Assembly: GCA_044867425.1 (NCBI GenBank) | Contig: JBIOUX010000150.1 | Location: 1 to 64,000 of the forward strand | Length of the DNA: 64,000 nt | Origin: CAWBJP01 sp044867425 | GTDB taxonomy: Bacteria; Actinomycetota; Acidimicrobiia; IMCC26256; BP-133 | Reading direction: 5' to 3' | Shown: one piece after another, positions 31,198 through 39,993 of the stretch | How positions within the stretch are numbered: position 1 is the first letter of the stretch | Layout: each line of letters opens with the position of its first letter | Notes under the pieces: model-generated | Databases searched by the model: none | What the model was told of the DNA's origin: nothing | The model's input: only the letters and a program-made list of their open reading frames with translations | Position numbers and translations under genes: made by a program

Positions 31198-32552
31198 CCG
31201 CCGAAGGGCGTGCGGACCACCCGGTGGACGGGCGGCTCGGGCGGCCGGCCGGCCCGGGCGGCCAGCTCCCGGCAGATGCGCCGGGTGAGCCAGAACACCG
31301 CTGCCGGGAGGACGAAGGCCAGGACCCGGAAGGTGGTGGTGATGGACTCGGGCGACACCTGGAGGAGGGAGGCCAGGATGTCGTTGCTGCCGGCCAGGAA
31401 CAGCACCACGTAGAAGGCGAACACGGCCGTCCCCACGGCGCTGCGCAACGGCGCGTCCCGGGGCCGGTCGAGCAGGTTGTGGGCCGACCGGTCGCCGGTG
31501 AAGCGGGCCTCCAGGAACGGCCACAGGTACATGGCCCCGAAGGTCAGCCCGGGGAGCAGCACCCCGGGGAAGAAGGGGTTGGGGATGGTGAAGCCGAAGG
31601 CCCGCACCTCCCAGGCGGGCATGAGGCGCAACGCCCCGTCGACCCAGCCCATGTACCAGTCGGGCTGCGACGCCGAGGAGACGGCGGTGGTGCTGAGCTG
31701 GGTGGAGAACGGCCCGTAGATCCAGATGGGATTGATCTGGGCCAGCCCGCCGAGGGCGCAGAGCACGGCCGTCACCACCAGGAACAGGCCGATCGACTTG
31801 GTGGCGTAGGCGGGCCACAGGCGGGAGCCGATGATGTTGTCCTCCGTCCGCCCGGGTCCCTTGAACTGGGTGTGCTTCTGGCGCCACACCATGCCCAGGT
31901 GGACGGAGAGGAGGGCCACGATCAGCGCCGGGATCAACAGCACGTGCATGACGAAGAACCGGGGGATGATGGCCGGGTCGGGGAACTCGCCGCCGAAGAA
32001 CAGGAAGGCCAGGGCCGGACCGGCCACGGGGACGGACAGGGCGATGGAGTAGGCCACCCGCACCCCCGTCCCCGACAGGAGGTCGTCGAGCAGGGAGTAG
32101 CCGAAGAACCCGTTGCCGATGGCCAGCACCAGGAGCGTGACCCCCACCAGCCAGTTGAGCTCCCGGGGCCGGCGGAAGGCGCCGGTGAAGAAGACCCGCA
32201 TGAGGTGGACGACCAGGGCGGCGATGAACACCAGCGCCGCCCAGTGGTGGATCTGGCGCATGACCAGCCCGGCCCGGACCTCGAAGCTGAGCTGGAGTCC
32301 CGACCGGTAGGCGGCCGACATCTCCAGGCCCCGCAGGGGCGGGTAGGGGCCCTGGTAGACGACCTCGCGGGACGACGCCTCGAAGAAGAAGGTGAGAAAG
32401 ACGCCCGTGGCCAGGAGGATCACGAAGCAGTAGAGGGCGATCTCGCCGATCATGAACGACCAGTGGTCGGGGAAGATCCGGTTCACGGCGGCGTTGGCGA
32501 AGCGGGCCAACCCCAGGCGGGTGTCCACCCAGCGGGCCAGGCGGCGGATCAC
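31137..32552 (-). CDS. qcrB: Cytochrome bc1 complex, cytochrome b subunit
   Basis: 471 residues from GTG 32552, 11 bases past the qcrA stop. Cytochrome b: heme-ligand His pairs are in MRQIHHWAALVFIAALVVHL and FFVMHVLLIPALIVALLSVH, and TLLVLAIGNGFFGYSLLDD precedes the quinol site. It has eight or so helices and an acidic C-terminal tail (DGEEVDEEE). It oxidises menaquinol, passing electrons to the Rieske centre and to the b hemes. The 3' end overlaps the opposite GGDEF-EAL gene by 61 bp. It is the last gene of the membrane protein-ctaE-qcrC-qcrA-qcrB operon. Confidence 0.95.
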   Translation of the reverse strand: MIRRLARWVDTRLGLARFANAAVNRIFPDHWSFMIGEIALYCFVILLATGVFLTFFFEASSREVVYQGPYPPLRGLEMSAAYRSGLQLSFEVRAGLVMRQIHHWAALVFIAALVVHLMRVFFTGAFRRPRELNWLVGVTLLVLAIGNGFFGYSLLDDLLSGTGVRVAYSIALSVPVAGPALAFLFFGGEFPDPAIIPRFFVMHVLLIPALIVALLSVHLGMVWRQKHTQFKGPGRTEDNIIGSRLWPAYATKSIGLFLVVTAVLCALGGLAQINPIWIYGPFSTQLSTTAVSSASQPDWYMGWVDGALRLMPAWEVRAFGFTIPNPFFPGVLLPGLTFGAMYLWPFLEARFTGDRSAHNLLDRPRDAPLRSAVGTAVFAFYVVLFLAGSNDILASLLQVSPESITTTFRVLAFVLPAAVFWLTRRICRELAARAGRPPEPPVHRVVRTPFGGYDVVDGEEVDEEEAPSARS

Positions 32553-32563
32553 GACTGGTCCAC

Positions 32564-33394
32564 TTACTGGTCCCGGTTCCAGAAGGCGGGGCCGATGGGC
32601 TCGGGGTAGTCGGAGCGGGCCACCAGGTAGCCGTCCCGGTCGACGGCCAGGGGCAGCTGGGGGAGGGGGCGGGTGGCGGGCCCGAACACGGGCCGGGCGC
32701 CGCGGAGGACCTCGAAGGTGCTCTGGTGGCAGGGGCAGAGGAGCCGGTGCTCCGTCTCCTGGTAGAGCCCGACGGGGCAGGCCACATGGGTGCAGATCTT
32801 GGAGAAGGCGATGTGGCCGTCCGGCGCCCAGCCGGCCCGCTCCGGGGCCAGGTGCAGCAGCTCCGGTTCCACCCGGATGAGCACGGTGGCGCTGTCCTCG
32901 GCGTTGGTGTGGCCCTGGGGGAAGACGGTGAGGAGCCCGCCCACCTCCAGGTCGCCGGGGCGCACCAGCCGGCCGTCCTCGGTGACCAGGCGCGACCCCC
33001 GCCGCCACGCCGTCTGGAACAGGGCCCGGCCCGGGCTGGGCCCGAGGGAGCGGATGGGGAAGAGGGCGGCCAGCCCCAGCGCCCCCAGGCTGGTGGCCAG
33101 CAGCCGGCTGAGGAAGCGGCGGCGGGCGAAGCTCCGTTCCCCGGCCTTGAAGCTGGCGGAGAAGGCCTCGATGTCCTCGGGCCGGGATTCGAGCGGGGGC
33201 CGCTCGGCCACCACCTCCTCGTCGGGGAACAGGTGGCGGGCCCACAGGAGCACGGCGACGCCCACCCCGCCCAGGCTGACGCCGAGCAGGGCGCCCTCGA
33301 GCTGGGGCTGGCCGCCGTTGACGTAGACGGCCGTGAGCCCCAGGGCGGCCAGGGTGCTCGTCACCAGGGCGAGGGCGATGCGGCGCTCGGTCAC
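32564..33394 (-). CDS. qcrA: Cytochrome bc1 complex, Rieske iron-sulfur subunit
   Basis: 276 residues from GTG 33394, overlapping the qcrC stop (GTGA). The actinobacterial form has three N-terminal helices (ALALVTSTLAALGLTAVYV, ALLGVSLGGVGVAVLLWA, LATSLGALGLAALFP) and a C-terminal Rieske domain. The 2Fe-2S ligands are C201, H203 (CTHVACP), C220 and H223 (CPCHQSTF), with C206 and C222 positioned for the usual disulfide. It passes electrons from quinol to the diheme cytochrome c QcrC. Confidence 0.95.
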   Translation of the reverse strand: MTERRIALALVTSTLAALGLTAVYVNGGQPQLEGALLGVSLGGVGVAVLLWARHLFPDEEVVAERPPLESRPEDIEAFSASFKAGERSFARRRFLSRLLATSLGALGLAALFPIRSLGPSPGRALFQTAWRRGSRLVTEDGRLVRPGDLEVGGLLTVFPQGHTNAEDSATVLIRVEPELLHLAPERAGWAPDGHIAFSKICTHVACPVGLYQETEHRLLCPCHQSTFEVLRGARPVFGPATRPLPQLPLAVDRDGYLVARSDYPEPIGPAFWNRDQ

Positions 33395-34152
33395 TGCCGG
33401 GTCCCGATCCAGAAGGCGGCCAGGAGCATGGGTCCGAGACCCACCAGCCACGCCACCAGCCCCTCAGGGACGGGCCCGAGCCGGCCCAGGGGGGCGCCGC
33501 CCCGGTCGTCGGTGTGGCGCAGGTAGAGGAGGTAGCGGACGGTGGAGTCGACGGCGTAGGCGTCGAGGGTCTCGGGGCCGAACTGGGGCATGGCCCCCGG
33601 TCCGATGCGGATGGCCTCGGCGATCTGGACGGCGGTGGCCTGGCGCACCCCGGGGGCGAACACGGCCTGGCCCAGGGCGCCGCCCGAGCCGGCCGAGTTG
33701 TGACAGGCGGCGCAGTTGGCGGTGTAGGTCTGGCTGCCGAGGGCGAGGTCGCCGGCATCGGGGTTGACGGCGGGGATGGGCGGGCCATCTCCCAGCGAGG
33801 CGACGTAGGCGGTGAGGTCGGCGATCTCCCCGGGCGAGTAGGCCGGAGGCTTGCGCTCGGCCACGGCCCGGGGCTCGTCGAGCGGCATCCGGCCGGTGGA
33901 GAGGTAGAAGTCGGCGGCGGCGGCGCCCACCCCGATGAGCGGCGGGCCGAGCCGGGTGCCCCGCCCCTCGAGCCCGTGGCACGACGAGCAGCCCGTCTCG
34001 TAGAGGCGCCGGCCCGCCGCCGGGTCGCCGGCGGTTCCTGCGGACTGTGCTGAGGCTCCCGCCGCCCCGCCCCAGGTTGGCGCCGCCCCGCCCAGGAGCA
34101 GGACGAGCAAGCCGGCGCCGGCCAGTGCCAGGGTCCGCCCGGGAACCGTCAC
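33391..34152 (-). CDS. qcrC: Diheme cytochrome c subunit of the bc1 complex
   Basis: 253 residues from GTG 34152, overlapping the ctaE stop (GTGA). It has an N-terminal hydrophobic segment (TLALAGAGLLVLLLGG), two heme c sites C55-S-S-C58-H59 and C147-A-A-C150-H151 each followed by a Met-containing loop (GRMPLDE, GAMPQFG), and a C-terminal anchor helix (LVAWLVGLGPMLLAAFWIG). This is the membrane-bound two-heme form used by actinobacteria instead of a soluble cytochrome c, and it delivers electrons to the CuA of CtaC within a III-IV supercomplex. Confidence 0.95.
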   Translation of the reverse strand: MTVPGRTLALAGAGLLVLLLGGAAPTWGGAAGASAQSAGTAGDPAAGRRLYETGCSSCHGLEGRGTRLGPPLIGVGAAAADFYLSTGRMPLDEPRAVAERKPPAYSPGEIADLTAYVASLGDGPPIPAVNPDAGDLALGSQTYTANCAACHNSAGSGGALGQAVFAPGVRQATAVQIAEAIRIGPGAMPQFGPETLDAYAVDSTVRYLLYLRHTDDRGGAPLGRLGPVPEGLVAWLVGLGPMLLAAFWIGTRQ

Positions 34153-34757
34153 GGGAACAGGAACAGGGTGGCGAACATGAACAGCCAGACCACGTCGACG
34201 AAGTGCCAGTAGTAGGAGAGCACCTCGACGGCGTCGGTCGCCTCCGCCCCGAAGTTGGGGTTGGCGGAGCGGAACAGCATGATGGCCATGGTCACCACGC
34301 CGCCAGTCACGTGCAGCCCGTGGAAGCCGGTCATGACGAAGAAGGCCGAGCCGTAGGCGTGGGAGGCGGGGCCGAAGCTGGCCGCCGACCATTCCCGGGC
34401 CTGGTTGGCCAGGAAGACCACGGCCAGCAGGCCGGTCAGGACCACCAGTTGGCGGAACCGATCCCGGCGGCCGGCGGCGATGGCCCGGACGGCCAGCTGC
34501 ATGGTCCCGCTGGAGGCGACGAGGAGGACCGTGGCCAGCCCCGTGAACGCCGTCTCGAGCTCCACGCCGGCCGGGGGCCAGGGGCCGGTAGCCGCCGACC
34601 GCAGCGTGAAGTAGGCGCCGAAGAGGGAGCCGAAGAACGTGACCTCGGACGCCAGCCACACCACCGTCCCGAGGGGGAGGAGCGGGATCCGCCCCGGGGC
34701 GCGGGGTGTCTCCGCCGCCTCGGGGGCGCGCGCCGGAGCGGCCACGGGTCGGGTCAC
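34149..34757 (-). CDS. ctaE: Cytochrome c oxidase subunit III
   Basis: 202 residues from GTG 34757, preceded by GGGAGG and overlapping the upstream gene's stop (GTGA). Five helices with the family signatures LLPLGTVVWLASEVTFFGSL, FFVMTGFHGLHVTGGV and LSYYWHFVDVVWLFMF. Subunit III stabilises the oxidase core and supports proton uptake. It is encoded with the bc1 genes rather than beside ctaC-ctaD, as in other actinobacteria. Confidence 0.94.
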   Translation of the reverse strand: MTRPVAAPARAPEAAETPRAPGRIPLLPLGTVVWLASEVTFFGSLFGAYFTLRSAATGPWPPAGVELETAFTGLATVLLVASSGTMQLAVRAIAAGRRDRFRQLVVLTGLLAVVFLANQAREWSAASFGPASHAYGSAFFVMTGFHGLHVTGGVVTMAIMLFRSANPNFGAEATDAVEVLSYYWHFVDVVWLFMFATLFLFP

Positions 34758-35230
34758 GGGGCCTCCCGGCGGGGCACCGGCGAGCGGAGGGGCGCCGGGG
34801 CGCGCCACAGACCGATGAGGAGGCACACCAGGACCGCTTCGAACAAGGTGGTGACCACGCCGCCGGCGCCCAGCGGCTCCACCTCGCCGGCCGCCGGCCC
34901 GAGGAAGGGCACCCCGACGGTGCGGGTCACCACATAGAGCAGGATCACGGCGGCGTTGCCCACGATCCCGAGCAGGCACAGAGCCCGCTCCGGCCCGGTC
35001 CGCTCCGGCACCAGGCCGCCGGTCTCGTCATAGCGCCAGGGAGCGGCGAGCAGAAGGGCGCCGAAGAACACCTGCCCGAGGGCGGCCAGGGCGAAGAACA
35101 GCCCGTAGCCCCACCATTCCCGCAGGTGCTCGGGCGCCACCAGGCCATGGGCCACGCCGGCGGCGACGGAGAGCGCTCCCGCCTGGAGGCGCAGGCGCAG
35201 CCGCGCCGCAGGAAGTGCGGGAGCCGCCAT
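34754..35230 (-). CDS. Membrane protein heading the ctaE-qcrCAB operon
   Basis: 158 residues. Four predicted helices: QAGALSVAAGVAHGLVAP, YGLFFALAALGQVFFGALLL, LCLLGIVGNAAVILLYVVTR and GVVTTLFEAVLVCLLIGLWR. No known oxidase subunit is recognised with confidence. It overlaps ctaE by four bases, so it is translationally coupled. A role in assembly of the oxidase or copper/heme handling is possible by context only. Confidence 0.6.
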   Translation of the reverse strand: MAAPALPAARLRLRLQAGALSVAAGVAHGLVAPEHLREWWGYGLFFALAALGQVFFGALLLAAPWRYDETGGLVPERTGPERALCLLGIVGNAAVILLYVVTRTVGVPFLGPAAGEVEPLGAGGVVTTLFEAVLVCLLIGLWRAPAPLRSPVPRREAP

Positions 35231-35363
35231 CAGCCGGGGCGGCTACCCGGTGCCAGCACCGGCCAAACCGCGCGCCTGCCAATACCTGGGGCCCACGGCT
35301 TAGAGTCTGCCCCATGGGGGAACTACGATCCGGATGAGGCCGATCACGCGGGCGAGGGGAGGA

Positions 35364-37400
35364 ATGGCCCCACACAACGGGACCTCCGCAGTGCGACGCC
35401 GGGTCGCGGTGCTGCTCGCCTGCCCCCTGCTCGTCTTCGCCACCGCGCCTCCGAGCTCGGCCCGGGGTGGGACGCCCGACAACGTGGGCCTGTGGGGCGA
35501 GCCCTTCGAAGAAGGCGCCCTGTGCCCGGCGGCCCCCGGCCAGCGACCCGGCGACCAGTGCAAGCCCGTGGCCAAGGGGGCGGCCGTCCTGCCCGACGGC
35601 CGGGTGGTCTACGTCGACGGAGTCGAGAGCCAGCCTTCCGAGCAGAGGGAAGAGCCGGCGCCCGCCAACGGCACGGGCCAGAGCCGGGTGCTCGACCTGC
35701 GCAGCGGCAGCCCGGAGTTCGTCCTCCCGCCCTCAGCCCGGGAGGGCGCCGAAGCCGACCCGGACGCCGGCGTCCTTCAGTGCGCCGATCTGGTCACCAT
35801 GGCCGACGGTCGCGTCCTGGCCGTGGGGGGCAACGGGTCGTCGGGCCTGAACACCCCGGCCGGCGCCGCGGTGCCGGTCCCGGCCGGCGGCGCCCTGGAT
35901 CCCGATGGGTCGCGCACCACCCGGATGTTCGACTGGCGTACCAACAGCTGGCAGGTGGCGGGGGCCCTCAACCACGGCCGCTGGTACGGCGGGGCCCTGA
36001 CTCTGGCCGACGGCAAGGTGCTGGTGGCCGGGGGCCTCAAGCGGGTGGTCAACGGGGCCGAGTCCAGCCAGGTCCGGGTCACCGAGACCTACGATCCCGC
36101 CACCGACACGTGGACGGAGAACTACGCCGGCCCCGAATCCGAGGCCACGCTGCCCCTCCAGCCCCGCCTCTTCCTCACCCCCAACAACAAGGTGTTCTAC
36201 AACGCCGCCGGGCAGATGTGGGGGCCCTTCGGGCAGGCCGTGGACGAGGCCTTCTACGGGTTCCAGCAGTTCTTCGACCCCGAGACCAAGCAGTGGGCCC
36301 GGGTGAGCCGGCCCAGCCTCGGGGCCCGTAGCGGCGCCTTCCAGGTGCCCCTCATGCTCGAGCCTCCCTACGACCAGATGACGATCCTCACCTTCGGCGG
36401 GACCCTGGGCCCGAGCCCGGGGACCGGGGCGGCGGTGGCCAACTCCGACCTGACCACGGTCGACAAGAACGGCAACATCGCCAACAGCGGCACCGGCGAC
36501 CTCGACCGGGCCCGCACCTTCGCCTCCGGTGTCCTGCTGCCCGACGGCAGCGTGCTGGCCATCGGCGGGGCGGACACCGACGACGTCCTGGCTCCCGGCA
36601 GCAGCGTGGCCGTGCACTCGGCCGAGCAGTACAACCCGTTCAAGCGGGAGTGGCTCGAGGTCGCCGACCACACCCGGGACCGGGACTACCACTCCACGGC
36701 CGTCCTTCTGCCCGACATGCGGGTGCTGCTCGGCGGCCACGCCCCCTCTCCGGGCGAGGCGGAGGGCGCCGGCGAGGTGTTCTCCAGCCGGGATCCCGAC
36801 CCCAGCTTCGAGGTCTACAGCCCCCGCTACCTCTTCCGGGGCCCCCGCCCCGTCATCACCGGCGCCCAGGCCGGGATCGCCTGGGGGGAGAAGTTCCGCA
36901 TCCGGACGGACGAACCCGACAGCATCGCGGGGGTCGTCATGCTGCGGATCGCCTCGCCCCAGCACTCGATCGACAGCGACCAGCGGTCCCTGCGGCTGGA
37001 CTTCACCCGCACCGGGAGCACCACGCTCGAAGCCATCGCCCCGCCCAGCGGGGTAGCCGCACCGCCCGGGTACTACTACCTGGTCCTCATCAAGCAGAGC
37101 CTCCGGGGGGCGGTCCCGTCGGTGGCCCGGATCCTCCACATGGGTGCGACGAGCGACTACAGCGAGGCCATCCAGCCCTTCCCCAACGACTCGCTGGCCA
37201 TCGCCGTGGGCCTGGCCGAGCCCGCCGAAGACCACAGCCAGGCGGCCGCCGTCCGGCGGGTGGTGGGGGAGGCCATCGGCGACCTCAAGTACGCCATCCC
37301 CAAGGACCCCTACCCGGTCTCGGGCCGGGCGGGCCTGGTGTCAACCCGGGAGGCGTTCCTGCGCTGGCCGGGGCACCGGTTCGTCGCCGTCCCCTGGTAG
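35364..37400 (+). CDS. Secreted copper radical oxidase (galactose oxidase/GlxA-like)
   Basis: 678 residues from ATG 35364; an in-frame ATG at 35334 adds ten residues. Signal peptide RRRVAVLLACPLLVFA. Kelch repeats (DGRVLAVGGNG, DGKVLVAGGLK, DGSVLAIGGAD, DMRVLLGGHAP) form a seven-bladed propeller, and the C-terminal 110 residues are the DUF1929 domain. All galactose-oxidase site residues have counterparts: C140 (VLQCADL) and Y208 (GRWYGGAL) for the Cys-Tyr cofactor, axial Y442 and H443 (RDYHSTA), H534 (SPQHSIDSDQR). It should oxidise alcohols or glycans to aldehydes with release of hydrogen peroxide. The substrate is unknown. It converges with the sigma-linked membrane protein gene. Confidence 0.88.
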   Translation: MAPHNGTSAVRRRVAVLLACPLLVFATAPPSSARGGTPDNVGLWGEPFEEGALCPAAPGQRPGDQCKPVAKGAAVLPDGRVVYVDGVESQPSEQREEPAPANGTGQSRVLDLRSGSPEFVLPPSAREGAEADPDAGVLQCADLVTMADGRVLAVGGNGSSGLNTPAGAAVPVPAGGALDPDGSRTTRMFDWRTNSWQVAGALNHGRWYGGALTLADGKVLVAGGLKRVVNGAESSQVRVTETYDPATDTWTENYAGPESEATLPLQPRLFLTPNNKVFYNAAGQMWGPFGQAVDEAFYGFQQFFDPETKQWARVSRPSLGARSGAFQVPLMLEPPYDQMTILTFGGTLGPSPGTGAAVANSDLTTVDKNGNIANSGTGDLDRARTFASGVLLPDGSVLAIGGADTDDVLAPGSSVAVHSAEQYNPFKREWLEVADHTRDRDYHSTAVLLPDMRVLLGGHAPSPGEAEGAGEVFSSRDPDPSFEVYSPRYLFRGPRPVITGAQAGIAWGEKFRIRTDEPDSIAGVVMLRIASPQHSIDSDQRSLRLDFTRTGSTTLEAIAPPSGVAAPPGYYYLVLIKQSLRGAVPSVARILHMGATSDYSEAIQPFPNDSLAIAVGLAEPAEDHSQAAAVRRVVGEAIGDLKYAIPKDPYPVSGRAGLVSTREAFLRWPGHRFVAVPW

Positions 37401-37403
37401 GGG

Positions 37404-38291
37404 TCAGGAACCAGCGCCGGGGAGGCCGTCGGGGGTGGGGAGGTCCGCCGGCGGGTGATCCTCGGGAGTCGGGTGGTCTTCGGCGTTGCCGGAGCCGTCG
37501 CCGGCGTTCTCGGCGCCGGTGCTGTTGGCTCCGTCGCTGGCCGTGCTGCCCGTGTCGATGCTTCCGGCCGGGGTGTCGACCCCGGCGGGGTTGTCGGCCG
37601 GAGCGCCGGGGGCCTCATCGGCGTTGCCCTGGCCGCCGTTCGGCTGGCCGTGGTCCTTGGGCTTCTTGTCCTTGGGGGCCTCGGGAGCCTCAGGCGCCTC
37701 GTCGGCCTCGTCGGCTCCAGGGGTGCCGTCGGAGTTGACCGGCATGCCACAGCGGGTCTTCTTCGCCTCTTCGAAGGCCTCGGCACTGACGTCCCGCTGC
37801 TGCTTGAGGTACTGGCCGCGGTTCTTGGCGTAGGTGGCCGGTTGGCCGTCGGTGGCGGGGGTGGCCGGGACGCAAGGGGCGCCCGTCACCCGCTCGGTGC
37901 CGTGGGGCAGGTTGAGACCGACGTGCTTGGCCGCTTTGGCCACCTGGTCCTGGACGGAGTCCGGGAGGTTGCCGGTGGCGGCGGCGGCGCCGCTGGCCGT
38001 CAGGGCCAACACGGAGACCACCGCGATCGTTTTGGCGGCGAGAACCTTCTTGAGCATGGGGGACCTCCGGGAGGCGATCTCGGGGGCGGGTGCGCCGGAG
38101 ATGGCGGTCACCATGGCGCCGACCGTCTTGGCCGCGGCCGAGCCGGCCGGCTCGGGGAAGCCGCTCCCGGCCTCGTCCAGCAGCGCGGCCACCCGGCGGT
38201 AGCCGGGAGGGGCGTCGTCGGCGCCGACGCGGCCCGCCAGGAGGCGGTCGGCGGTCGACGGATCGGGGCGGTGACGTCGGTGAAAGGGCAT
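37404..38291 (-). CDS. Sigma-factor-linked single-pass membrane protein
   Basis: 295 residues. About 80 cytoplasmic residues (TADRLLAGRVGADDAPPGYR) precede one membrane helix (TIAVVSVLALTASGAAAA). About 190 extracytoplasmic residues follow, with two Cys, a NRGQYLKQQRDVSAEAFEE helix and a long low-complexity Asp/Pro/Gly/Glu tail. Location 35 bases after an ECF sigma gene suggests an anti-sigma or sensor partner, though the zinc anti-sigma HxxxCxxC motif is absent. Similar pairs are frequent in actinobacteria. Stop lies three bases from that of the copper oxidase. Confidence 0.6.
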   Translation of the reverse strand: MPFHRRHRPDPSTADRLLAGRVGADDAPPGYRRVAALLDEAGSGFPEPAGSAAAKTVGAMVTAISGAPAPEIASRRSPMLKKVLAAKTIAVVSVLALTASGAAAATGNLPDSVQDQVAKAAKHVGLNLPHGTERVTGAPCVPATPATDGQPATYAKNRGQYLKQQRDVSAEAFEEAKKTRCGMPVNSDGTPGADEADEAPEAPEAPKDKKPKDHGQPNGGQGNADEAPGAPADNPAGVDTPAGSIDTGSTASDGANSTGAENAGDGSGNAEDHPTPEDHPPADLPTPDGLPGAGS

Positions 38292-38326
38292 CTTGACTCC
38301 AGTGATCTCCGCGCTGACCAGGGGCG

Positions 38327-38902
38327 TTACAGGTCGTCGCCCAGCTGGCGGGCCAGTCGCCGCAGGGCGCGGTGCTGGAGGACCCGGACGGTGCCCGGTT
38401 TGCGGCCGAGCAGACTGGCGACCTGATCCACGCTCAGGCCGGCCACCACCCGCAGCAGGACCACGTCGGCCTGGTCGGGGGGAAGGAGCTCGCTCAGGAG
38501 CTGCGCCGCCTCCTCGCCGCTCAGGCGGGCCAGCGTCTCCGCCTCGGGGTCCCGCCCGCCGGCCATACCGGCCAGGTTGTCGTCACCCACCAGGTCGACG
38601 GGACGCCGGCGGACGGCCCGTCGATGATCGGCCAGCCGCCGCCGGGCGACGGTGAAGACCAGGGCCTGGAAGCCGTCCTCGTCGCCCCGGAAGTAGGCGA
38701 GGCCCCGGGCGATCTCCAGCCAGGTCTGGGCGGCGACGTCCTCGGCGTCGAGGGCCGGCGCCTGGGCGCGCAAGAACCGCAGCAGGCGGGGCTGCAACGA
38801 TCGGTACAGGACCGCGACGGCCCATTCGGCGCCGGTTTGGGCGGCGGCCATGACGTCGTCGAAGCCCTCGCCGACCCGCTGCGCGTTCGGCGTGGATGTC
38901 AC
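38327..38902 (-). CDS. ECF-type RNA polymerase sigma factor
   Basis: 191 residues. Region 2 is visible at about residues 30-100 (LRFLRAQAPALDAEDVAAQT, FQALVFTVARRRLADHRR) and region 4 at about 130-185 (LLPPDQADVVLLRVVAGLSV, then SLLGRKPGTVRVLQHRALRR). Region 3 is missing, as in ECF sigma factors. The gene is directly upstream of a single-pass membrane protein gene, the usual layout for a sigma factor and its regulator. Target promoters are unknown. Confidence 0.88.
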   Translation of the reverse strand: MTSTPNAQRVGEGFDDVMAAAQTGAEWAVAVLYRSLQPRLLRFLRAQAPALDAEDVAAQTWLEIARGLAYFRGDEDGFQALVFTVARRRLADHRRAVRRRPVDLVGDDNLAGMAGGRDPEAETLARLSGEEAAQLLSELLPPDQADVVLLRVVAGLSVDQVASLLGRKPGTVRVLQHRALRRLARQLGDDL

Positions 38903-39001
38903 GATCTGGGCATCGGCAGGCCGGGGGACGACCTTGAGCGTCGGGACGTGCGGGCCGGGGCTCAGCCGGGGCTCAGTCGGGTCAGGCGGAGCCCGGGCGG
39001 G

Positions 39002-39931
39002 TCAGGCGGTGCCGGTGGGCCGGGGGTGGGACCGGCTGAACACGCTCGAGGCGACCACGCCTTTGAACGAGGTGTGGCGGAGCCATCCCCACTGGTCGGA
39101 GCGGTCGAGGAACTGCACCGCCACCTCCAGCACGGGCTCGCAGTGCTCCACCGGATAGGGGAAGCGCATCCCGAAGGGGCTCACTTCCCGGGGCCGGAGG
39201 GCCCCCCGGACGGCCTCCAGGGCGCCGGCCGGAAAGCCCGATTCGACCCGGCCCGCGAACCGCAGCGCCCCGTCCGGCTCCCAGGCGCCGACCAGCAGCG
39301 CCGCCCGCCGGTTGCGCTCCGGGTCGGGCGCGGCGAAACCGCCCACCAGGAAGGGGGCGACCCGCATGTGCTTGGTCTTGATCCAGTCCCGGCTGCGGGT
39401 CCCCGGCCGGTACGGGGCGTCCAGCCGCTTGGCCACCACCCCCTCCAGCCCCTGGTCCCTGGTCGCCTCGAACAGCACCCGGCCCTCGCCGACGTAGGAG
39501 CGGGTGGTGGTCCAGCCCGGCCCGTCGACGCCCAGGCGCACCAGCAGGGCCCGCCGGGCGTGCCAGGGCCGGGTCGTGACCAGCTGGCCGTCCAGGCGGA
39601 GCAGGTCGAAGGCCACAAAGGTGAGGGGCGCTTCGATCCGGCCCAGCAGGCCGCGCCGGCGCATGGCCTCGAAGTCGGGCCGGCCCTCCGGATCGAGCAC
39701 GACGAGCTCGCCGTCGAGCACGCAGGGCCGGTGCAGGGCCCGGGCCAGGGGGGCGAGCTCGGGGCAGCAGTCGGTCAGGTCGCGGCCCCGCCGGCTCGTG
39801 ACCCGCACCCGGGCCCCGTCGGCGTGGACGAGGGCCCGGAACCCGTCCCATTTCGGCTCGAAGGCCCAGCGCGCCTCGTGGGCCGGCAACGGGCCGAGCG
39901 TGCACAGCATCGGTTCCAGGTCGAGCCCCAC
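39002..39931 (-). CDS. ATP-dependent DNA ligase
   Basis: 309 residues from GTG 39931, with GGAAGG just before it. The nucleotidyltransferase core has motif I EPKWDGFRAL with adenylated K27, SRRGRDLTDCCPEL, motif III LDGELVVLD, motif IV LEGVVAKRLDAPYRPG, and motif V RDWIKTKHM. An OB-fold domain follows (VGAWEPDGALRFAGRVESGF). The size and motifs fit the LigC/LigD ligase type. It could act with the LigD-type polymerase at 15522-16544 in end joining, though no Ku gene is in the window. Confidence 0.9.
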   Translation of the reverse strand: MGLDLEPMLCTLGPLPAHEARWAFEPKWDGFRALVHADGARVRVTSRRGRDLTDCCPELAPLARALHRPCVLDGELVVLDPEGRPDFEAMRRRGLLGRIEAPLTFVAFDLLRLDGQLVTTRPWHARRALLVRLGVDGPGWTTTRSYVGEGRVLFEATRDQGLEGVVAKRLDAPYRPGTRSRDWIKTKHMRVAPFLVGGFAAPDPERNRRAALLVGAWEPDGALRFAGRVESGFPAGALEAVRGALRPREVSPFGMRFPYPVEHCEPVLEVAVQFLDRSDQWGWLRHTSFKGVVASSVFSRSHPRPTGTA

Positions 39932-39993
39932 AGCCCTTCCACGGTACCGGCCGTCGGGCCCGGCAACCCGGCATGCGACCGGACGGCCGGCTC

